Shown piece by piece: positions 18,033-27,785 of a stretch of DNA of 42,139 nucleotides (position 1 is its first letter; every line of letters begins with the position of its first letter). The DNA is from a virus. The stretch spans positions 1 through 42,139 of IMG/VR virus record IMGVR_UViG_3300009420_000025. The stretch is one strand, 5' to 3'. The translations under genes were made by a program, and so were the position numbers. A model generated the notes under the pieces. The model ran no database searches, had not been told where the DNA came from, and saw nothing but the letters and a program-made list of their open reading frames with translations.

Positions 18033-20158
18033 TGTCCGTTTTACTAGACACGAAAGAGTATGAGGAACCCGCTGTTAAGATTTGTCCCAACGGTAGTGAA
18101 GGTGAGCTACTCGAACTGGGTGGCTTGGTCATTTGTCTTCCAAAAAGGCCGCCGAAGAAAGAAATTTTCGGATATAAAGACCCAGACGCTATGCAAGTGT
18201 GGAGAAGGGTATCTATGCCGAAGGAACTGTCTCGTATTCGTTCTATGGATGAGTGGGGGGAGATGCCAAGGGAGTTTAGAGAGAAGTTTCGCCCATATAT
18301 CGAGGAGGAATTTAGGCGTAGGCGTGAGGGCTTTTGGTTTTATAATTGCGGTGAAGCTACATATATTACGGGGAGGCATTACATGATGCTACAATGGGGG
18401 AAGATGGATATAGGCCATCCCTCCTACCTAGAGTTTCAAAGAGAAATTTTAATACATATGATGGCTTGTGAGCGCGACCCTCGATCTCTAGGTCAGCTAT
18501 ATACGAAGTGTCGTCGTAGTGGGTATACAAACATATGTTCCTCAGTATTAGTAGACGAGGCTACTCAAGTGAAAGACAAGCTGTTAGGCATCCAGTCTAA
18601 AACTGGTAAGGATGCCCAGGAGAATATCTTTATGAAGAAGGTAGTCTTTATGTTCCGTAGCTATCCATTCTTCTTTAAGCCTATTCAAGACGGTACCACT
18701 AACCCGCGTATGGAGTTAGCCTTTAGAGAGCCTTCTAAACGTATTACAAAAAACAATAAAACCTCATTTAAAGGGGACGCACTTAATACAGTTATCAACT
18801 GGAAGAACACCACAAATAATGCGTATGACGGGGAGAAAGTCCACATACTATATCTAGATGAGGCGGGGAAATGGGAGAGACCATCAGACATTAGAGATGC
18901 CTGGAGGGTACAAAGAACCTGTCTTATTGTTGGTAAAAAAGTAGTAGGTAAAGCCATGGTAGGAAGTACCGTAAACCCTATGGGGAAAGGGGGTAAAGAA
19001 TACAAGGTTTTATGGAGGGATTCCGATCCTTTGGAGAGAAATGCTAACGGTAGGACTAGAACGGGGCTGTATAGGTTGTTTATACCTGCACATGAGTCTT
19101 TAGAGGGTTTCTTTGATATACATGGTAGACCAGTTACGGAAAACCCTGAAACACCAATCATCGGGCTGGACGGCGAACAGATTGTTATAGGGTCGAAAAC
19201 CTACCTAAAGAATGAAAGGGCCGCTCTAAAGCATGATGCATCTGAACTGAACGAGATAACAAGACAGTTCCCTTTCACTACGGACGAGGCCTTTAGAGAC
19301 AGTATTGATGGCAGCTTGTTTAACGTAGGTAAGATATATGAGCAGATCCAATACAACGACGAACTCTTCCCAAGCCCTATAGTAAGGGGTAACTTCAACT
19401 GGAAAGACGGAGACAAAGACACAGAAGTGGTGTTTTCTCCAGACATTAATGGGCGCTTTAAAGTCGCTTGGCTGGCCCCAGAAGCTCTCCGCAACCAAAC
19501 AAAACTAGACCGAGGGAAACGCGTTGCACCTAATGCTGAGTTTGGCTGTGGCGGAGTAGACTCTTATGACTTAGACGCAACAGTGGATGGAAGAGGCTCT
19601 AAAGGCGCTCTTCACATGTACAATAAGTTTAACATGGAGCACCCATCTAACACGTTTATAGTGGAATACGCCTCTCGCCCACCCTTAGCTAAGATCTTTT
19701 ATGAAGATGTATTAATGTGTGCTGTGTTTTATGGCTATCCTGTCTTAATTGAGAACAATAAGTACGGTATCGCAAGACACTTTGAATCAAGGGGTTACGA
19801 TGGATACCTAATGGACAGGCCTAAACACTTATTAGCTGCTAATAGCTCTACGATTAAATCAAAAACCAAGGGTATCCCATCAAACTCACAGGACGTTATT
19901 CAGTCCCACGCTCATGCTATTGAGGCTTATATTCACGACCATGTCGGCTGTAATTATGAGTCTGGAGAAATGGGCGGGATGTATTTCAATGAAACCTTAG
20001 AAGACTGGATAGGCTATGATATAACCAACAGAACTCGCTTTGACCTTACTATAAGTTCGGGATTAGCACTTCTAGCAGCTCAAAAAACTAAAATCAAAAA
20101 GAAAGAGCGAGCCGACTATTCTGACAAACAATTCTTTAGGCGATTTAAGGTTTACTAG
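18032..20158 (+). CDS. terL: Terminase large subunit, 708 aa
   Basis: The packaging motor ATPase and nuclease. An N-terminal ~150-residue extension (FWFYNCGEATYITGRHYMMLQWGKMD) is like that of crAss-type podovirus terminases. A deviant Walker A, TKCRRSGYT (158-166), is followed by Walker B HILYLDEAGK (271-280, D276/E277) and the coupling motif GSTVNP (311-316). The nuclease domain begins at CGGVDSYDLDA (506-516, D510), with ENNKYG and SHAHAIEAY further on. It pumps DNA into proheads through the portal encoded next. The stop codon TAG is the loop of GTTTAC-TAG-GTAAAC. Confidence 0.9.
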   Translation: MSVLLDTKEYEEPAVKICPNGSEGELLELGGLVICLPKRPPKKEIFGYKDPDAMQVWRRVSMPKELSRIRSMDEWGEMPREFREKFRPYIEEEFRRRREGFWFYNCGEATYITGRHYMMLQWGKMDIGHPSYLEFQREILIHMMACERDPRSLGQLYTKCRRSGYTNICSSVLVDEATQVKDKLLGIQSKTGKDAQENIFMKKVVFMFRSYPFFFKPIQDGTTNPRMELAFREPSKRITKNNKTSFKGDALNTVINWKNTTNNAYDGEKVHILYLDEAGKWERPSDIRDAWRVQRTCLIVGKKVVGKAMVGSTVNPMGKGGKEYKVLWRDSDPLERNANGRTRTGLYRLFIPAHESLEGFFDIHGRPVTENPETPIIGLDGEQIVIGSKTYLKNERAALKHDASELNEITRQFPFTTDEAFRDSIDGSLFNVGKIYEQIQYNDELFPSPIVRGNFNWKDGDKDTEVVFSPDINGRFKVAWLAPEALRNQTKLDRGKRVAPNAEFGCGGVDSYDLDATVDGRGSKGALHMYNKFNMEHPSNTFIVEYASRPPLAKIFYEDVLMCAVFYGYPVLIENNKYGIARHFESRGYDGYLMDRPKHLLAANSSTIKSKTKGIPSNSQDVIQSHAHAIEAYIHDHVGCNYESGEMGGMYFNETLEDWIGYDITNRTRFDLTISSGLALLAAQKTKIKKKERADYSDKQFFRRFKVY

Positions 20159-20183
20159 GTAAACTCCACGTTTCGTATATTTG
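20150..20183 (+). promoter_or_regulatory. Late promoter with palindrome, GGTA-N14-TATATTTG
   Basis: TATATTTG at 20176-20183 with GGTA (20158-20161) 14 nt upstream. GGTA is part of the inverted repeat GTTTAC-TAG-GTAAAC (20150-20164), centred on the terminase stop codon. A similar GGTTAAC occurs in the same place at 23975, so this may be an operator. It drives the portal gene. Confidence 0.65.
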
Positions 20184-20207
20184 CAAAAATGCGCACACTC
20201 CACATCC

Positions 20208-22664
20208 ATGTACAGCAGTAACAACAACAAGAAAAGAACCCAGGGATTTCCAGATCCTTTAGCTCCCGCTAACGAAAAAGAAACGGAGGATTATGGCTTA
20301 GATTATGCTAAGTCTATTGAGTCTCAGTGGGGGGGCGCCGCAGATTCGGAATCTACCTATAAGAAAAGAATGAATACTTTTCATCGTAGTAGACAGTATG
20401 CAAATGGTACCCAAGACACTACGGTTTATAAAAAGCTATTAACTTCTTTAGATCCTAACGGAGGGTCAGGGTCTCTTTTAAACCTAGACTTTACTCCAGT
20501 ACCCATCCTCCCAAAGTTTGTGCGTATTGTAGTAAACAATATACTTTCAAAAAACCCATATCCTAACGTAGAAGCTATAGACCCTTTGTCTTCTTCTATG
20601 AAAGACCTAGAGAAAAAGAAGCTTGAGGCTGCTATCATAGCTAAGCCAGAGCTTCAAAAGCTAAAGGACGAGACAGGCATGGTTGTTGGCCAAGACCCAT
20701 CAGAGATACCAGAGACTTTAGAGGAAGCTGAGATATTTATGGGGACGAGCATCAAAACAGATGCGGAGATAGCGGCTCAGATAGGAGCTAACATGACTCT
20801 AGAGTGGAATGATTTTAATGAGGCTATTCTAAGGAGGTCAGTAGAAGACTTGGTTAACTGCGGAATGGCTGTAGTTAAGCGCAGTAACGACCCCAACTAC
20901 GGGATAAAGACGGATTATGTAGATCCAGCTAAGTTTATTCACAGTAAGACTGAGGATCCAGGGATGAATGACTTGGTGTATGCTGGGCACATAAAGAGCA
21001 TAAGCATAGGAGAGCTTAAAAGGTTAGCAGGCGACCAGCTTGACGAAAAGCAATATGAAAAGATAGCTCAGAAAGTGTCTGGATCTAACGGAAATGACGC
21101 TTCACAACTTAATTATAGTTATTACGATAACGCAAAAAACTCTACTTCATACGGGTATGACGCCTATATGGTTGATGTTTTAGACTTTGAGTTTCTTTCT
21201 GTCGACTGTCATCACTTTGAGGAAAAGGAAAGCCAATACGGTAACACAGGGTTTTATTACAAAGGAACCAATTACAAAGAAAAGCACGGATCTATATACG
21301 ATCGCACGGCTCATAAGATGAACATAGTCACTGTTTATGGCGGGAGCTATGTACTAGGGTGTGAGTACTTGTTTGATTACGGGAAAAAGAAGAATATACC
21401 AAAGAATGTCCATGACATTTCTAGGGCTAGAATGTCTTACTCTTGCATTGCAGTAAACATGCAATCAATGATGCCTAAGTCTCTGGTAGACAGTTGTGTA
21501 GGCTTCGCAGATATGCTTCAGATAACCCATCTTAAGATTCAACAGTCTATAGCTAAGGCTAAACCAGACGGGCTTATCATTGATATTGACGGGTTAGAAA
21601 ATGTACAGCTAGGTAAAGGAGGGGAGTTAGAGCCGTTAGACCTGCATGACATTTATGAGCAGACGGGTGTTTTCTATTACAGAGGCAAAAACCCAGAAGG
21701 TGGACACCAAAACCCACCAATAAGAGAGATAGGGAACAGCATCCGTAATATAAATGAGCTCATTGGGCTTTATAATCACTACTTGCGATTAATTCGTGAC
21801 GCAACGGGTATCAACGAAGTGATGGATGCAACGACGCCTAAGGGTGAGCATCTAGTGGGGGTGAGGGAGCAAGCTATGCAAGCTTCAAACAACGCTATAT
21901 ACAACATAACTAATGCTTCTATGGTCCTTTACAGAAAGGTAGTAGAAGATGTAGTAAAGTGTCTACAGATTATACCACCTGAATCTGTCCTCTACCGCGT
22001 ATATGCTAATGCTATTGGCGAAGAGAACATGAAGGTTTTATCTTCTTTCCAGGATCTATCAATGTATAACTTTGGAGTAAAAGTTGTAAAGGAGATGGAA
22101 GACCAAGAAAAGATGGCTTTAGAACAAATGTTACAAATCTCTCTAGGTCAGAAAGAAATAGACTTAGAAGATATTATTGCTATAAGGGACCTTAAGGATG
22201 TAAATCAAGCTGAAAGACTCCTGATTATACGACGAAAGAAGCGTAAGGCAGCTATGCAGCAAGAGGCTATGCAGATGCAACAACAGCAACAGCAAGCTGC
22301 TATGCAGGCTCAGCAGGCACAACAGCAAGGGCAGGCTCAGATCCTTCAAATGCAATCTCAAATGGAGCTGCAAAAAATCCAAGCTAAAGCTCAATCGGAA
22401 GTGCAGGTTGCACAAGCTTTACATGAGTTTAGGAAAGAAATAGAAATGATAAAGGCTCAGGCCACCCTAGGCTTTAAAACTGACGACGCTGAGTTTAAAG
22501 AAAAACTAGAGGTTCTTAAAGAGGATCGAAAGGATGACCGCGTTAAGAAACAAGCAGTTGAACAATCGAAGCTTCTCTCACAACGAAAAGATAAACGGGG
22601 CGAACTAGAGGCTCCCCCAGAAAACGGCCTTGACTCAACAATATCTCAAATACTAAGCTCATAA
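20208..22664 (+). CDS. Portal protein, 818 aa
   Basis: Identified by size, place directly after the large terminase and sequence (FTPVPILPKFVRIVVNNILSK, then IRDATGINEVMD near residue 540, typical portal helices). Residues ~680-735 are extremely Gln/Met-rich, a feature of portal C-terminal barrels in this phage type. It forms the dodecameric DNA channel and the tail attachment point. I chose ATG 20208: a TTG at 20181 is in frame but is part of the promoter -7 box. The stop overlaps the next start (TAATG). Confidence 0.88.
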   Translation: MYSSNNNKKRTQGFPDPLAPANEKETEDYGLDYAKSIESQWGGAADSESTYKKRMNTFHRSRQYANGTQDTTVYKKLLTSLDPNGGSGSLLNLDFTPVPILPKFVRIVVNNILSKNPYPNVEAIDPLSSSMKDLEKKKLEAAIIAKPELQKLKDETGMVVGQDPSEIPETLEEAEIFMGTSIKTDAEIAAQIGANMTLEWNDFNEAILRRSVEDLVNCGMAVVKRSNDPNYGIKTDYVDPAKFIHSKTEDPGMNDLVYAGHIKSISIGELKRLAGDQLDEKQYEKIAQKVSGSNGNDASQLNYSYYDNAKNSTSYGYDAYMVDVLDFEFLSVDCHHFEEKESQYGNTGFYYKGTNYKEKHGSIYDRTAHKMNIVTVYGGSYVLGCEYLFDYGKKKNIPKNVHDISRARMSYSCIAVNMQSMMPKSLVDSCVGFADMLQITHLKIQQSIAKAKPDGLIIDIDGLENVQLGKGGELEPLDLHDIYEQTGVFYYRGKNPEGGHQNPPIREIGNSIRNINELIGLYNHYLRLIRDATGINEVMDATTPKGEHLVGVREQAMQASNNAIYNITNASMVLYRKVVEDVVKCLQIIPPESVLYRVYANAIGEENMKVLSSFQDLSMYNFGVKVVKEMEDQEKMALEQMLQISLGQKEIDLEDIIAIRDLKDVNQAERLLIIRRKKRKAAMQQEAMQMQQQQQQAAMQAQQAQQQGQAQILQMQSQMELQKIQAKAQSEVQVAQALHEFRKEIEMIKAQATLGFKTDDAEFKEKLEVLKEDRKDDRVKKQAVEQSKLLSQRKDKRGELEAPPENGLDSTISQILSS

Positions 22665-23065
22665 TGGCAACACAACTTAACCTTGATATTTCCGAGGAAC
22701 TCAATATAACGACGAAGCGAGGGGACAGCCTCTCCTTTACTGTTACTGTAAAAGACTCCAATGATGATGCTGTGGACTTAACTGGATATAATTTTGCCAT
22801 GGATGTAAGATTTAGTAACGAAAAAATTGACTCTAATGTGGTTCTATCTACTTCCCCTCCTGCCGCTATAGCCTCTTCAACCATTGTTTTAGTGGGTTAC
22901 GCCGACGGGACTTTATCGCTAGATGCAACTAGACAGGCTATGGAGACTGTCGCTGCTGGTGGATACGTGTATGACATTCAAGCCACAAATAACTCTACAT
23001 TAGACTCAAAGACTTGGTTCTTTGGTAGTTTTGACATCAATGATGATGTTTCTGTATGGCAGTAG
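22664..23065 (+). CDS. Ig-like structural protein, 133 aa
   Basis: Starts MATQLNLDISEELNITTKRGDSLSFTVTVKDSNDDAVDLTGYNFAMDVRF. The order 'rGDslsftv-x-kdsndd-x-v-DLTGY-x-f-x-MdvR' is that of the N-terminal BppU-like or Ig-like domain found in baseplate and decoration proteins of many phages. In this short-tailed phage it probably decorates the head or anchors a fibre. It is TAATG-coupled to the portal gene and overlaps the next gene by 10 nt. Confidence 0.7.
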   Translation: MATQLNLDISEELNITTKRGDSLSFTVTVKDSNDDAVDLTGYNFAMDVRFSNEKIDSNVVLSTSPPAAIASSTIVLVGYADGTLSLDATRQAMETVAAGGYVYDIQATNNSTLDSKTWFFGSFDINDDVSVWQ

Positions 23066-23958
23066 AATTCAAAATACCAGCCACCGTCATTCCTTCGCTA
23101 GCCGTGAAAGAAGACATAAATGTAATCGCAACACTAACGGCCAATAGCATTGCTATAGACTCTGTAGGAGCCACATTATCGTTAACCACTCTTTTACCAA
23201 CGGCTACTATTGCTTTTCAGGCTGATGGACAAAACTTTACTCACGGACTCAACGTAACAGCTTGGACTAATAATGGTACAGGAGGCACAACATATGATGC
23301 CTCTACAGGAGGTGTAGCAGCAAACGAACCTGTATACGATGGGATAGCCGCTGACAATCCTTTTAAAGCCCCATTAGGAGCATTGTATTTTGCAGACAGT
23401 TCGCTTTCAGCTTGGGATTATTTAAACTTAGCTAATAAGTTTTCAACTACAGGAGCTTTTGTTATGTATGCTGTCTTTGGTTATGAAACAGGGTTTGCCT
23501 CAGCATTTAGCCCAACATTAATCTCAACTAAATCGGCCAATAGCATTGGCCACAGTGTTAACGTTCTAAGTAAAGTCACTCGCACATCCACCACTGTCTC
23601 AATTCGCGACGAAAACTATACAGCTTTATATTCCTCCCTTCAAAAATGGATGATAGCCACGACAGAGGCCGAGCCTACAGCCGCAGCAACTCCATATGTT
23701 TTAGTTATTAGAAGGGACGCCTCTGGCAATATGTTCTGCTATGACGCTTCATCTAGAAGCATTGTATCCTCTGAACAAATTCATGAAGTAGGATTTAAGC
23801 TGTCGTTTGATGCTATTGGTATGGCTCAGCCTTCCCTCCCAGGTGCCGCAGAAGGGAAAGGAGCTTATATTGCTGCGCTTGGAGTGTTTAACTCTGACAT
23901 TGGTTCACAAAAGTCTCAAGGGTTAGCTAGACTCCTGGGTAAGAAATACATAGGGTGA
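23056..23958 (+). CDS. Laminin-G/concanavalin-like structural protein, 300 aa
   Basis: Residues ~75-300 read as a lectin-like jelly roll: AWDYLNLANKFSTTGAFVMYAVFGYET, TPYVLVIRRDASGNMFCYDAS and the ending AYIAALGVFNSDIGSQKS... LLGKKY, a typical LamG-domain close. The first ~70 residues may bind the preceding Ig-like protein. Such domains in phage particles bind sugars on the host surface. It is likely a head- or tail-attached adhesin, last gene before a promoter. Confidence 0.72.
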   Translation: MAVEFKIPATVIPSLAVKEDINVIATLTANSIAIDSVGATLSLTTLLPTATIAFQADGQNFTHGLNVTAWTNNGTGGTTYDASTGGVAANEPVYDGIAADNPFKAPLGALYFADSSLSAWDYLNLANKFSTTGAFVMYAVFGYETGFASAFSPTLISTKSANSIGHSVNVLSKVTRTSTTVSIRDENYTALYSSLQKWMIATTEAEPTAAATPYVLVIRRDASGNMFCYDASSRSIVSSEQIHEVGFKLSFDAIGMAQPSLPGAAEGKGAYIAALGVFNSDIGSQKSQGLARLLGKKYIG

Positions 23959-23959
23959 T

Positions 23960-24000
23960 GGACTTAACCCAAAAGGTTAACTAATTAGTCCTTATATTTG
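23960..24000 (+). promoter_or_regulatory. Hairpin fused to late promoter, GGTT-N14-TATATTTG
   Basis: GGACT-TAACC (23960-23969) can pair with GGTTA (23975-23979) and AGTCC (23987-23991), with an internal bulge. The stem ends 1 nt before TATATTTG (23993-24000). GGTT at 23975 is 14 nt upstream of the box. No T tract follows the stem, so an operator or weak terminator is likelier than a strong one. It precedes the gene at 24030. Confidence 0.6.
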
Positions 24001-24029
24001 CAAAAACAACAACCTAACAATAAACTACA

Positions 24030-24431
24030 ATGGCAACTACTACTGCTACTTTAACATTATCTAGTTCAGACCTTACAGGCGACTCTTTGGCTCTGTCTAC
24101 TACAGCAACCCTTACGAAAGCTGGAGTATTAACAGGCTTAGACCAGACTACTGGTGTGGCTAGAAAGTTCTACGCTTCCGCAACGACAAACGGCACCCTC
24201 TTAGCTGCGGCTGGCTATACAGCTGATAAAGCTCATAAGATTTACATTAAGAACACTTCTAGCACGGCGGCTGAATTTATAAAGATTACCATTGGCTCAA
24301 GTAACGTGGCTTTAGGTCGCATATATGCTGGAGACTGGGCTTTACTTCCTTGGGACGGGGCGAATGACATTGACATAGATACATCTGCAACCAACATGAC
24401 TATAGAGTACATGGTAGTATTTGAAGCATAA
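24030..24431 (+). CDS. Small beta-rich structural protein A, 133 aa
   Basis: Starts MATTTATLTLSSSDLTGDSLALSTTATLTKAGVLTG. All-beta by composition, with AHKIYIKNTSSTAAEFIKITIG, then IYAGDWALLPWDGANDIDI. It shares layout and length (133 aa) with the next gene and resembles the 144-aa protein at 11843, so the three are likely paralogues. It is probably a decoration or fibre-base protein on the capsid. It has its own promoter with a 29-nt leader, suggesting high expression. Confidence 0.78.
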   Translation: MATTTATLTLSSSDLTGDSLALSTTATLTKAGVLTGLDQTTGVARKFYASATTNGTLLAAAGYTADKAHKIYIKNTSSTAAEFIKITIGSSNVALGRIYAGDWALLPWDGANDIDIDTSATNMTIEYMVVFEA

Positions 24432-24832
24432 TGGGCACTCTAAGAGCCACCTTAAAGCTTACTTCGTCTGACGTATTTACTACGGCTGTAGATTTATCTA
24501 CCGCGGTAACAGTATTAGCTGATGGAGGCAACATCTCTAGAGGAAAAACTTCTCAAGTGGGTGTACATGCAAACGCTCTTGTTATATACAAGGCTAATAA
24601 AAAATTAGTAAACGCTTATGTTTACATAAAAAACCTTGCTTCTGATAAAGAAGACTATGTCTACTTATACAACGATACAGCTAATGACGTCGTCCTCAAG
24701 TTAGGTGGGGGTGAGTTTGCTTTCTTACCAGTTAAGGAAGACCAAACGTTTAAAGCTTACGGGACTAAAATAGACCAAATCGTAGAATACGCAACATTCG
24801 GACTTGACAGTTCGGCAGTTAATTTAGCATAA
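24431..24832 (+). CDS. Small beta-rich structural protein B, 133 aa
   Basis: Starts MGTLRATLKLTSSDVFTTAVDLSTAVTVLADGG; the middle KLVNAYVYIKNLASDKEDYVYLYND and the end GGGEFAFLPVKEDQTFKAYG align by eye with protein A (KAHKIYIKN..., GDWALLPW...). It is TAATG-coupled to protein A, so the pair may form a hetero-oligomer. The role is inferred as head decoration. Confidence 0.78.
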   Translation: MGTLRATLKLTSSDVFTTAVDLSTAVTVLADGGNISRGKTSQVGVHANALVIYKANKKLVNAYVYIKNLASDKEDYVYLYNDTANDVVLKLGGGEFAFLPVKEDQTFKAYGTKIDQIVEYATFGLDSSAVNLA

Positions 24833-24834
24833 CC

Positions 24835-25167
24835 ATGGGACTATCCAATACAAGTAATAATAACGCTGCAGCCTCTGGCGAATACGGAAGTGTTTTCAGT
24901 AACTCTACTGATGCGGTTGTCGCCCCAGCAGGGAAGTATTTCTTCTCTATTACCTTTCTAGAAGCAACTACGTTTGATTCGTCTGGTGGCTTAATTGCCA
25001 CAAATTCTGCAAAGTACATGAACACAGAAGCAGCGGCTTCAGCAGGAGGGAGTGGCGGCATCCAAGTGGTAGTAGGCGACTCCTTTCCAGCAGGTATGAC
25101 AATCTTCGGTCAATGGACTGAGTTTGACCTAGCTTCAGGATCTGTTGTTGCACACCTTGGATCATAA
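24835..25167 (+). CDS. Small structural protein, 110 aa
   Basis: Starts MGLSNTSNNNAAASGEYGSVFSNSTDAVV. The first 20 residues are low-complexity Ser/Asn/Ala; the rest is beta-like (KYFFSITFLEATTFDS...PAGMTIFGQWTEFDLASGSVVAHLG). Proteins ending in this 'GMTIyGrwtefdL-x-sGsviayl' fashion are common small virion proteins, from memory. It starts 2 nt after the previous stop. Likely decoration or head completion. Confidence 0.72.
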   Translation: MGLSNTSNNNAAASGEYGSVFSNSTDAVVAPAGKYFFSITFLEATTFDSSGGLIATNSAKYMNTEAAASAGGSGGIQVVVGDSFPAGMTIFGQWTEFDLASGSVVAHLGS

Positions 25168-25195
25168 AAGACATTAACTACATAATTTAATTAAA

Positions 25196-26296
25196 ATGGA
25201 AAACGAAGAATCGTTTGATAAAGTAGAGTTTGTTGATTCACCAGAACAGTTACAAGAGTCATTTGCAGCTGAAACTAGCGAAGCTCAACCAGAAACTCAA
25301 CCAGAAACTCAAGTAGACTCTCAACCAGAGGTTCAATCAGAACCAATGATAGGGCAACAGACTCAAGGGAACGCTCCTGAGTCTTTTAATAATGAAACAC
25401 AAGGGACTGAGCCTCAAAGCTCAGAACCTCAATATAGCGATGATGAAATCGAAACTTCTGTCCTTAACTTTCTAAGCGAAAAGCTTGGAAGAGAGATAGG
25501 TAGCCTAGATGAATTTAACGCACCGCAAGAAGAAGCTCGTCAGCTAGACGAGCGTGTTAAGGCAATATCCGACTTTGTTGAAAATACAGGTCGTCCGCCA
25601 AGGGATTGGTTTGCATACCAGTCGTTGAATACATCTGAAATGGATGACGCAACGGCAGTGCGAGTTTCGCTCGCTTCTGAGTATCCAAACTTAGCTCCCG
25701 ACGAAATTAACATGCTCGTTGCAGATAAGTACAAGCTTGATTCCGACCTCTATTCAGAGTCCGAGATGAAGCTGTCTCACTTGCAACTTAAAATCGACGC
25801 CTCTAAAGCAAAGGAGAATATTGAAGGCATCCGCCAACAGTATAATGCTCCCGAAGTTGAGGCCGCTCGTTCAAAATCAATTGTCAATGACAAATGGCTT
25901 TCTGATATGTCTAAAGAGGTTGACAGCCTTACAGGTTTGGATTTCGATCTAGGAAACGGAAAATCGTTTCAGTTCGGACTCAATGACCAGTATAAAGGTC
26001 AGCTAAAGGACCAGAATTCCCGTCTAGATAATTATTTCGATTCGTTTGTCCGAGAGGACGGGAGTTGGGATTACGATGCTTTGAATTCGCAAAGAGCCAT
26101 TATGGACAACATCGATGATATTGTTTCAGCCGCCTACAAACAGGGCAGAGGAGACGGTCAGAGAGGTTTAGTTGATAAGGCCGCGAATGTAAGCATGGAT
26201 ACCGCTCAACGTTCTAACGTACAAAATGTTAACAGTGTTGCTGAGCAATTAAAACAAATCATAGGCTCTGGCAGCACTACTACTTTTAAAATCTAA
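25196..26296 (+). CDS. Scaffold-like protein, 366 aa
   Basis: Placed directly before the major capsid protein, as head scaffolds usually are. The N-terminal ~80 residues are acidic, disordered and Gln/Pro/Glu-rich, with near repeats of QPETQ (residues ~28-48); the rest is helical and charged (LKIDASKAKENIEGIRQQYN). The C-terminus ends QLKQIIGSGSTTTFKI, a likely capsid-binding tail. Scaffolds guide capsid assembly and then leave or are digested, possibly by the HENVH protease. No protease motif is seen in it. Confidence 0.72.
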   Translation: MENEESFDKVEFVDSPEQLQESFAAETSEAQPETQPETQVDSQPEVQSEPMIGQQTQGNAPESFNNETQGTEPQSSEPQYSDDEIETSVLNFLSEKLGREIGSLDEFNAPQEEARQLDERVKAISDFVENTGRPPRDWFAYQSLNTSEMDDATAVRVSLASEYPNLAPDEINMLVADKYKLDSDLYSESEMKLSHLQLKIDASKAKENIEGIRQQYNAPEVEAARSKSIVNDKWLSDMSKEVDSLTGLDFDLGNGKSFQFGLNDQYKGQLKDQNSRLDNYFDSFVREDGSWDYDALNSQRAIMDNIDDIVSAAYKQGRGDGQRGLVDKAANVSMDTAQRSNVQNVNSVAEQLKQIIGSGSTTTFKI

Positions 26297-26307
26297 AATA
26301 AGAAATA

Positions 26308-27768
26308 ATGGCTATAACCACACCATTAGGTAATGTTGCAGATCAAGCCGTCTCAAGAGGAGGCTTTGCTACATCACCTGAAAAATATACAACTGTTGAG
26401 GAGTTACTTACAGGTAACGCCCCCGACGTAAAAGACCAGTTAGCTAAGATCTATGGAGATCAAGGTATTACTGGATTCTTAAAAATGACTGGCGCAGTAC
26501 GCGCTGGTGGATCTGCTGACTTCGTAGAATGGTACGAGGAAGGCCGCCGTCACACTAAAATTGTGACAGGTGCAACAACAATATCGTCTGCTGATCTTTC
26601 GGGAATAAAGGCACTACACTGTGTAGCTGTTTCTGTTGACGGGGTTGCAAATGTAGCTCCTGAGACATATCTAAATGTTGGAGATGTTTTACTAAGTCAC
26701 GCAACAGGTCTTGTTTACGTTCTAACTATACTTAATGTTGCTACTGATGGATCTACTGCTGATGCTGATGGGTTTATATTATCGCGCATGGACGGAACGG
26801 ACGCTTCTTCAGGAATGGAGGGTGAAACTGCGTCTTGGGCTTTAATTGGTAACACTCACGCACAGGGATCAACAACAAGCTTAAGTGCTTACAAACAGCA
26901 TGGCTTAAATCGCCTTCGTAATTCTTACAACATCGTTAAAGACCTTTACCAAGTAAGTGGTTCACAAGCGACTAATATTGGATATGTAAACGTTGGAAAC
27001 GGCGATTACCGTTGGTACATCAAAGGGGAGCAGGAAACTCGCAACCGCTTTGTAGATAAGCGTGAGATGATGATGCTCTTTTCTGAAAAAGGAAATCAAA
27101 ACGATCAGGCAGGAACGACTATTTCAGGACTTCCTGGAGATATTGCTGGATCAGAAGGTTACTTTGCGGCTGTTGCAGCTCGTGGAATAACGGCTACTTC
27201 AGACGGTTCTTCTAGAATTTTTGATTCTATGGCTGACATTGATAATGTTTTGTTAGAACTTGATAAAGAGGGAGCACCTGCTGAGTACGCTATGTACATT
27301 GATCGCAGAACTTCTCTTGATATCGATGATATGCTAGCTAACGGTATTGCTACACAGAATACTGCAGGTTTGGCTGGTCAGTTCGGCGCGTTTAACAACG
27401 ATGCTGACATGGCAGTGAAGCTAGGCTTTAAATCATTCACTCGTGGAGGTTACACTTTCCACAAGCACGATTGGAAGCTTCTAAATGACCCTACACTTGT
27501 TGGGGGCATGACAGCAGCAGAATATCGCGGAGCAATGATTCCTTTGGCTTCTTATGTAGATCCTAAATCTGGCAATAAAGCGCCATCTTTAGAGATGATC
27601 TATAAAGAGTCTAACGGGTATTCTCGTGAGTTAGAGCACTGGGTAACTGGTGGTGCTGTGATTGGTAACAAAACTGACGATAGCGATATCGCAAAGTTCC
27701 ACTACCGTTCAGAGTGTCAATTAGTGACTCGCGCTGCTAACCAGCACGTAATCCTTCGCGGAGCCTGA
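26308..27768 (+). CDS. Major capsid protein, 486 aa
   Basis: Identified by size, position after the scaffold-like gene and content: an N-terminal arm (MAITTPLGNVADQAVSRGGF), then mixed alpha/beta with QHGLNRLRNSYNIVKDLYQVSG, and a C-terminal AKFHYRSECQLVTRAANQHVILRG, typical of HK97-fold capsid proteins of Bacteroidota podoviruses. It is followed by the strongest terminator in the window. Translation starts 12 nt after the scaffold stop from an A-rich leader. Confidence 0.85.
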   Translation: MAITTPLGNVADQAVSRGGFATSPEKYTTVEELLTGNAPDVKDQLAKIYGDQGITGFLKMTGAVRAGGSADFVEWYEEGRRHTKIVTGATTISSADLSGIKALHCVAVSVDGVANVAPETYLNVGDVLLSHATGLVYVLTILNVATDGSTADADGFILSRMDGTDASSGMEGETASWALIGNTHAQGSTTSLSAYKQHGLNRLRNSYNIVKDLYQVSGSQATNIGYVNVGNGDYRWYIKGEQETRNRFVDKREMMMLFSEKGNQNDQAGTTISGLPGDIAGSEGYFAAVAARGITATSDGSSRIFDSMADIDNVLLELDKEGAPAEYAMYIDRRTSLDIDDMLANGIATQNTAGLAGQFGAFNNDADMAVKLGFKSFTRGGYTFHKHDWKLLNDPTLVGGMTAAEYRGAMIPLASYVDPKSGNKAPSLEMIYKESNGYSRELEHWVTGGAVIGNKTDDSDIAKFHYRSECQLVTRAANQHVILRGA

Positions 27769-27785
27769 TATATTAACTAAGTAAG

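Noticed and set aside
18685-19161. 158-aa minus-strand frame inside the terminase gene
   Set aside because: It lies opposite the conserved ATPase domain; there is no promoter or leader and the product resembles nothing.
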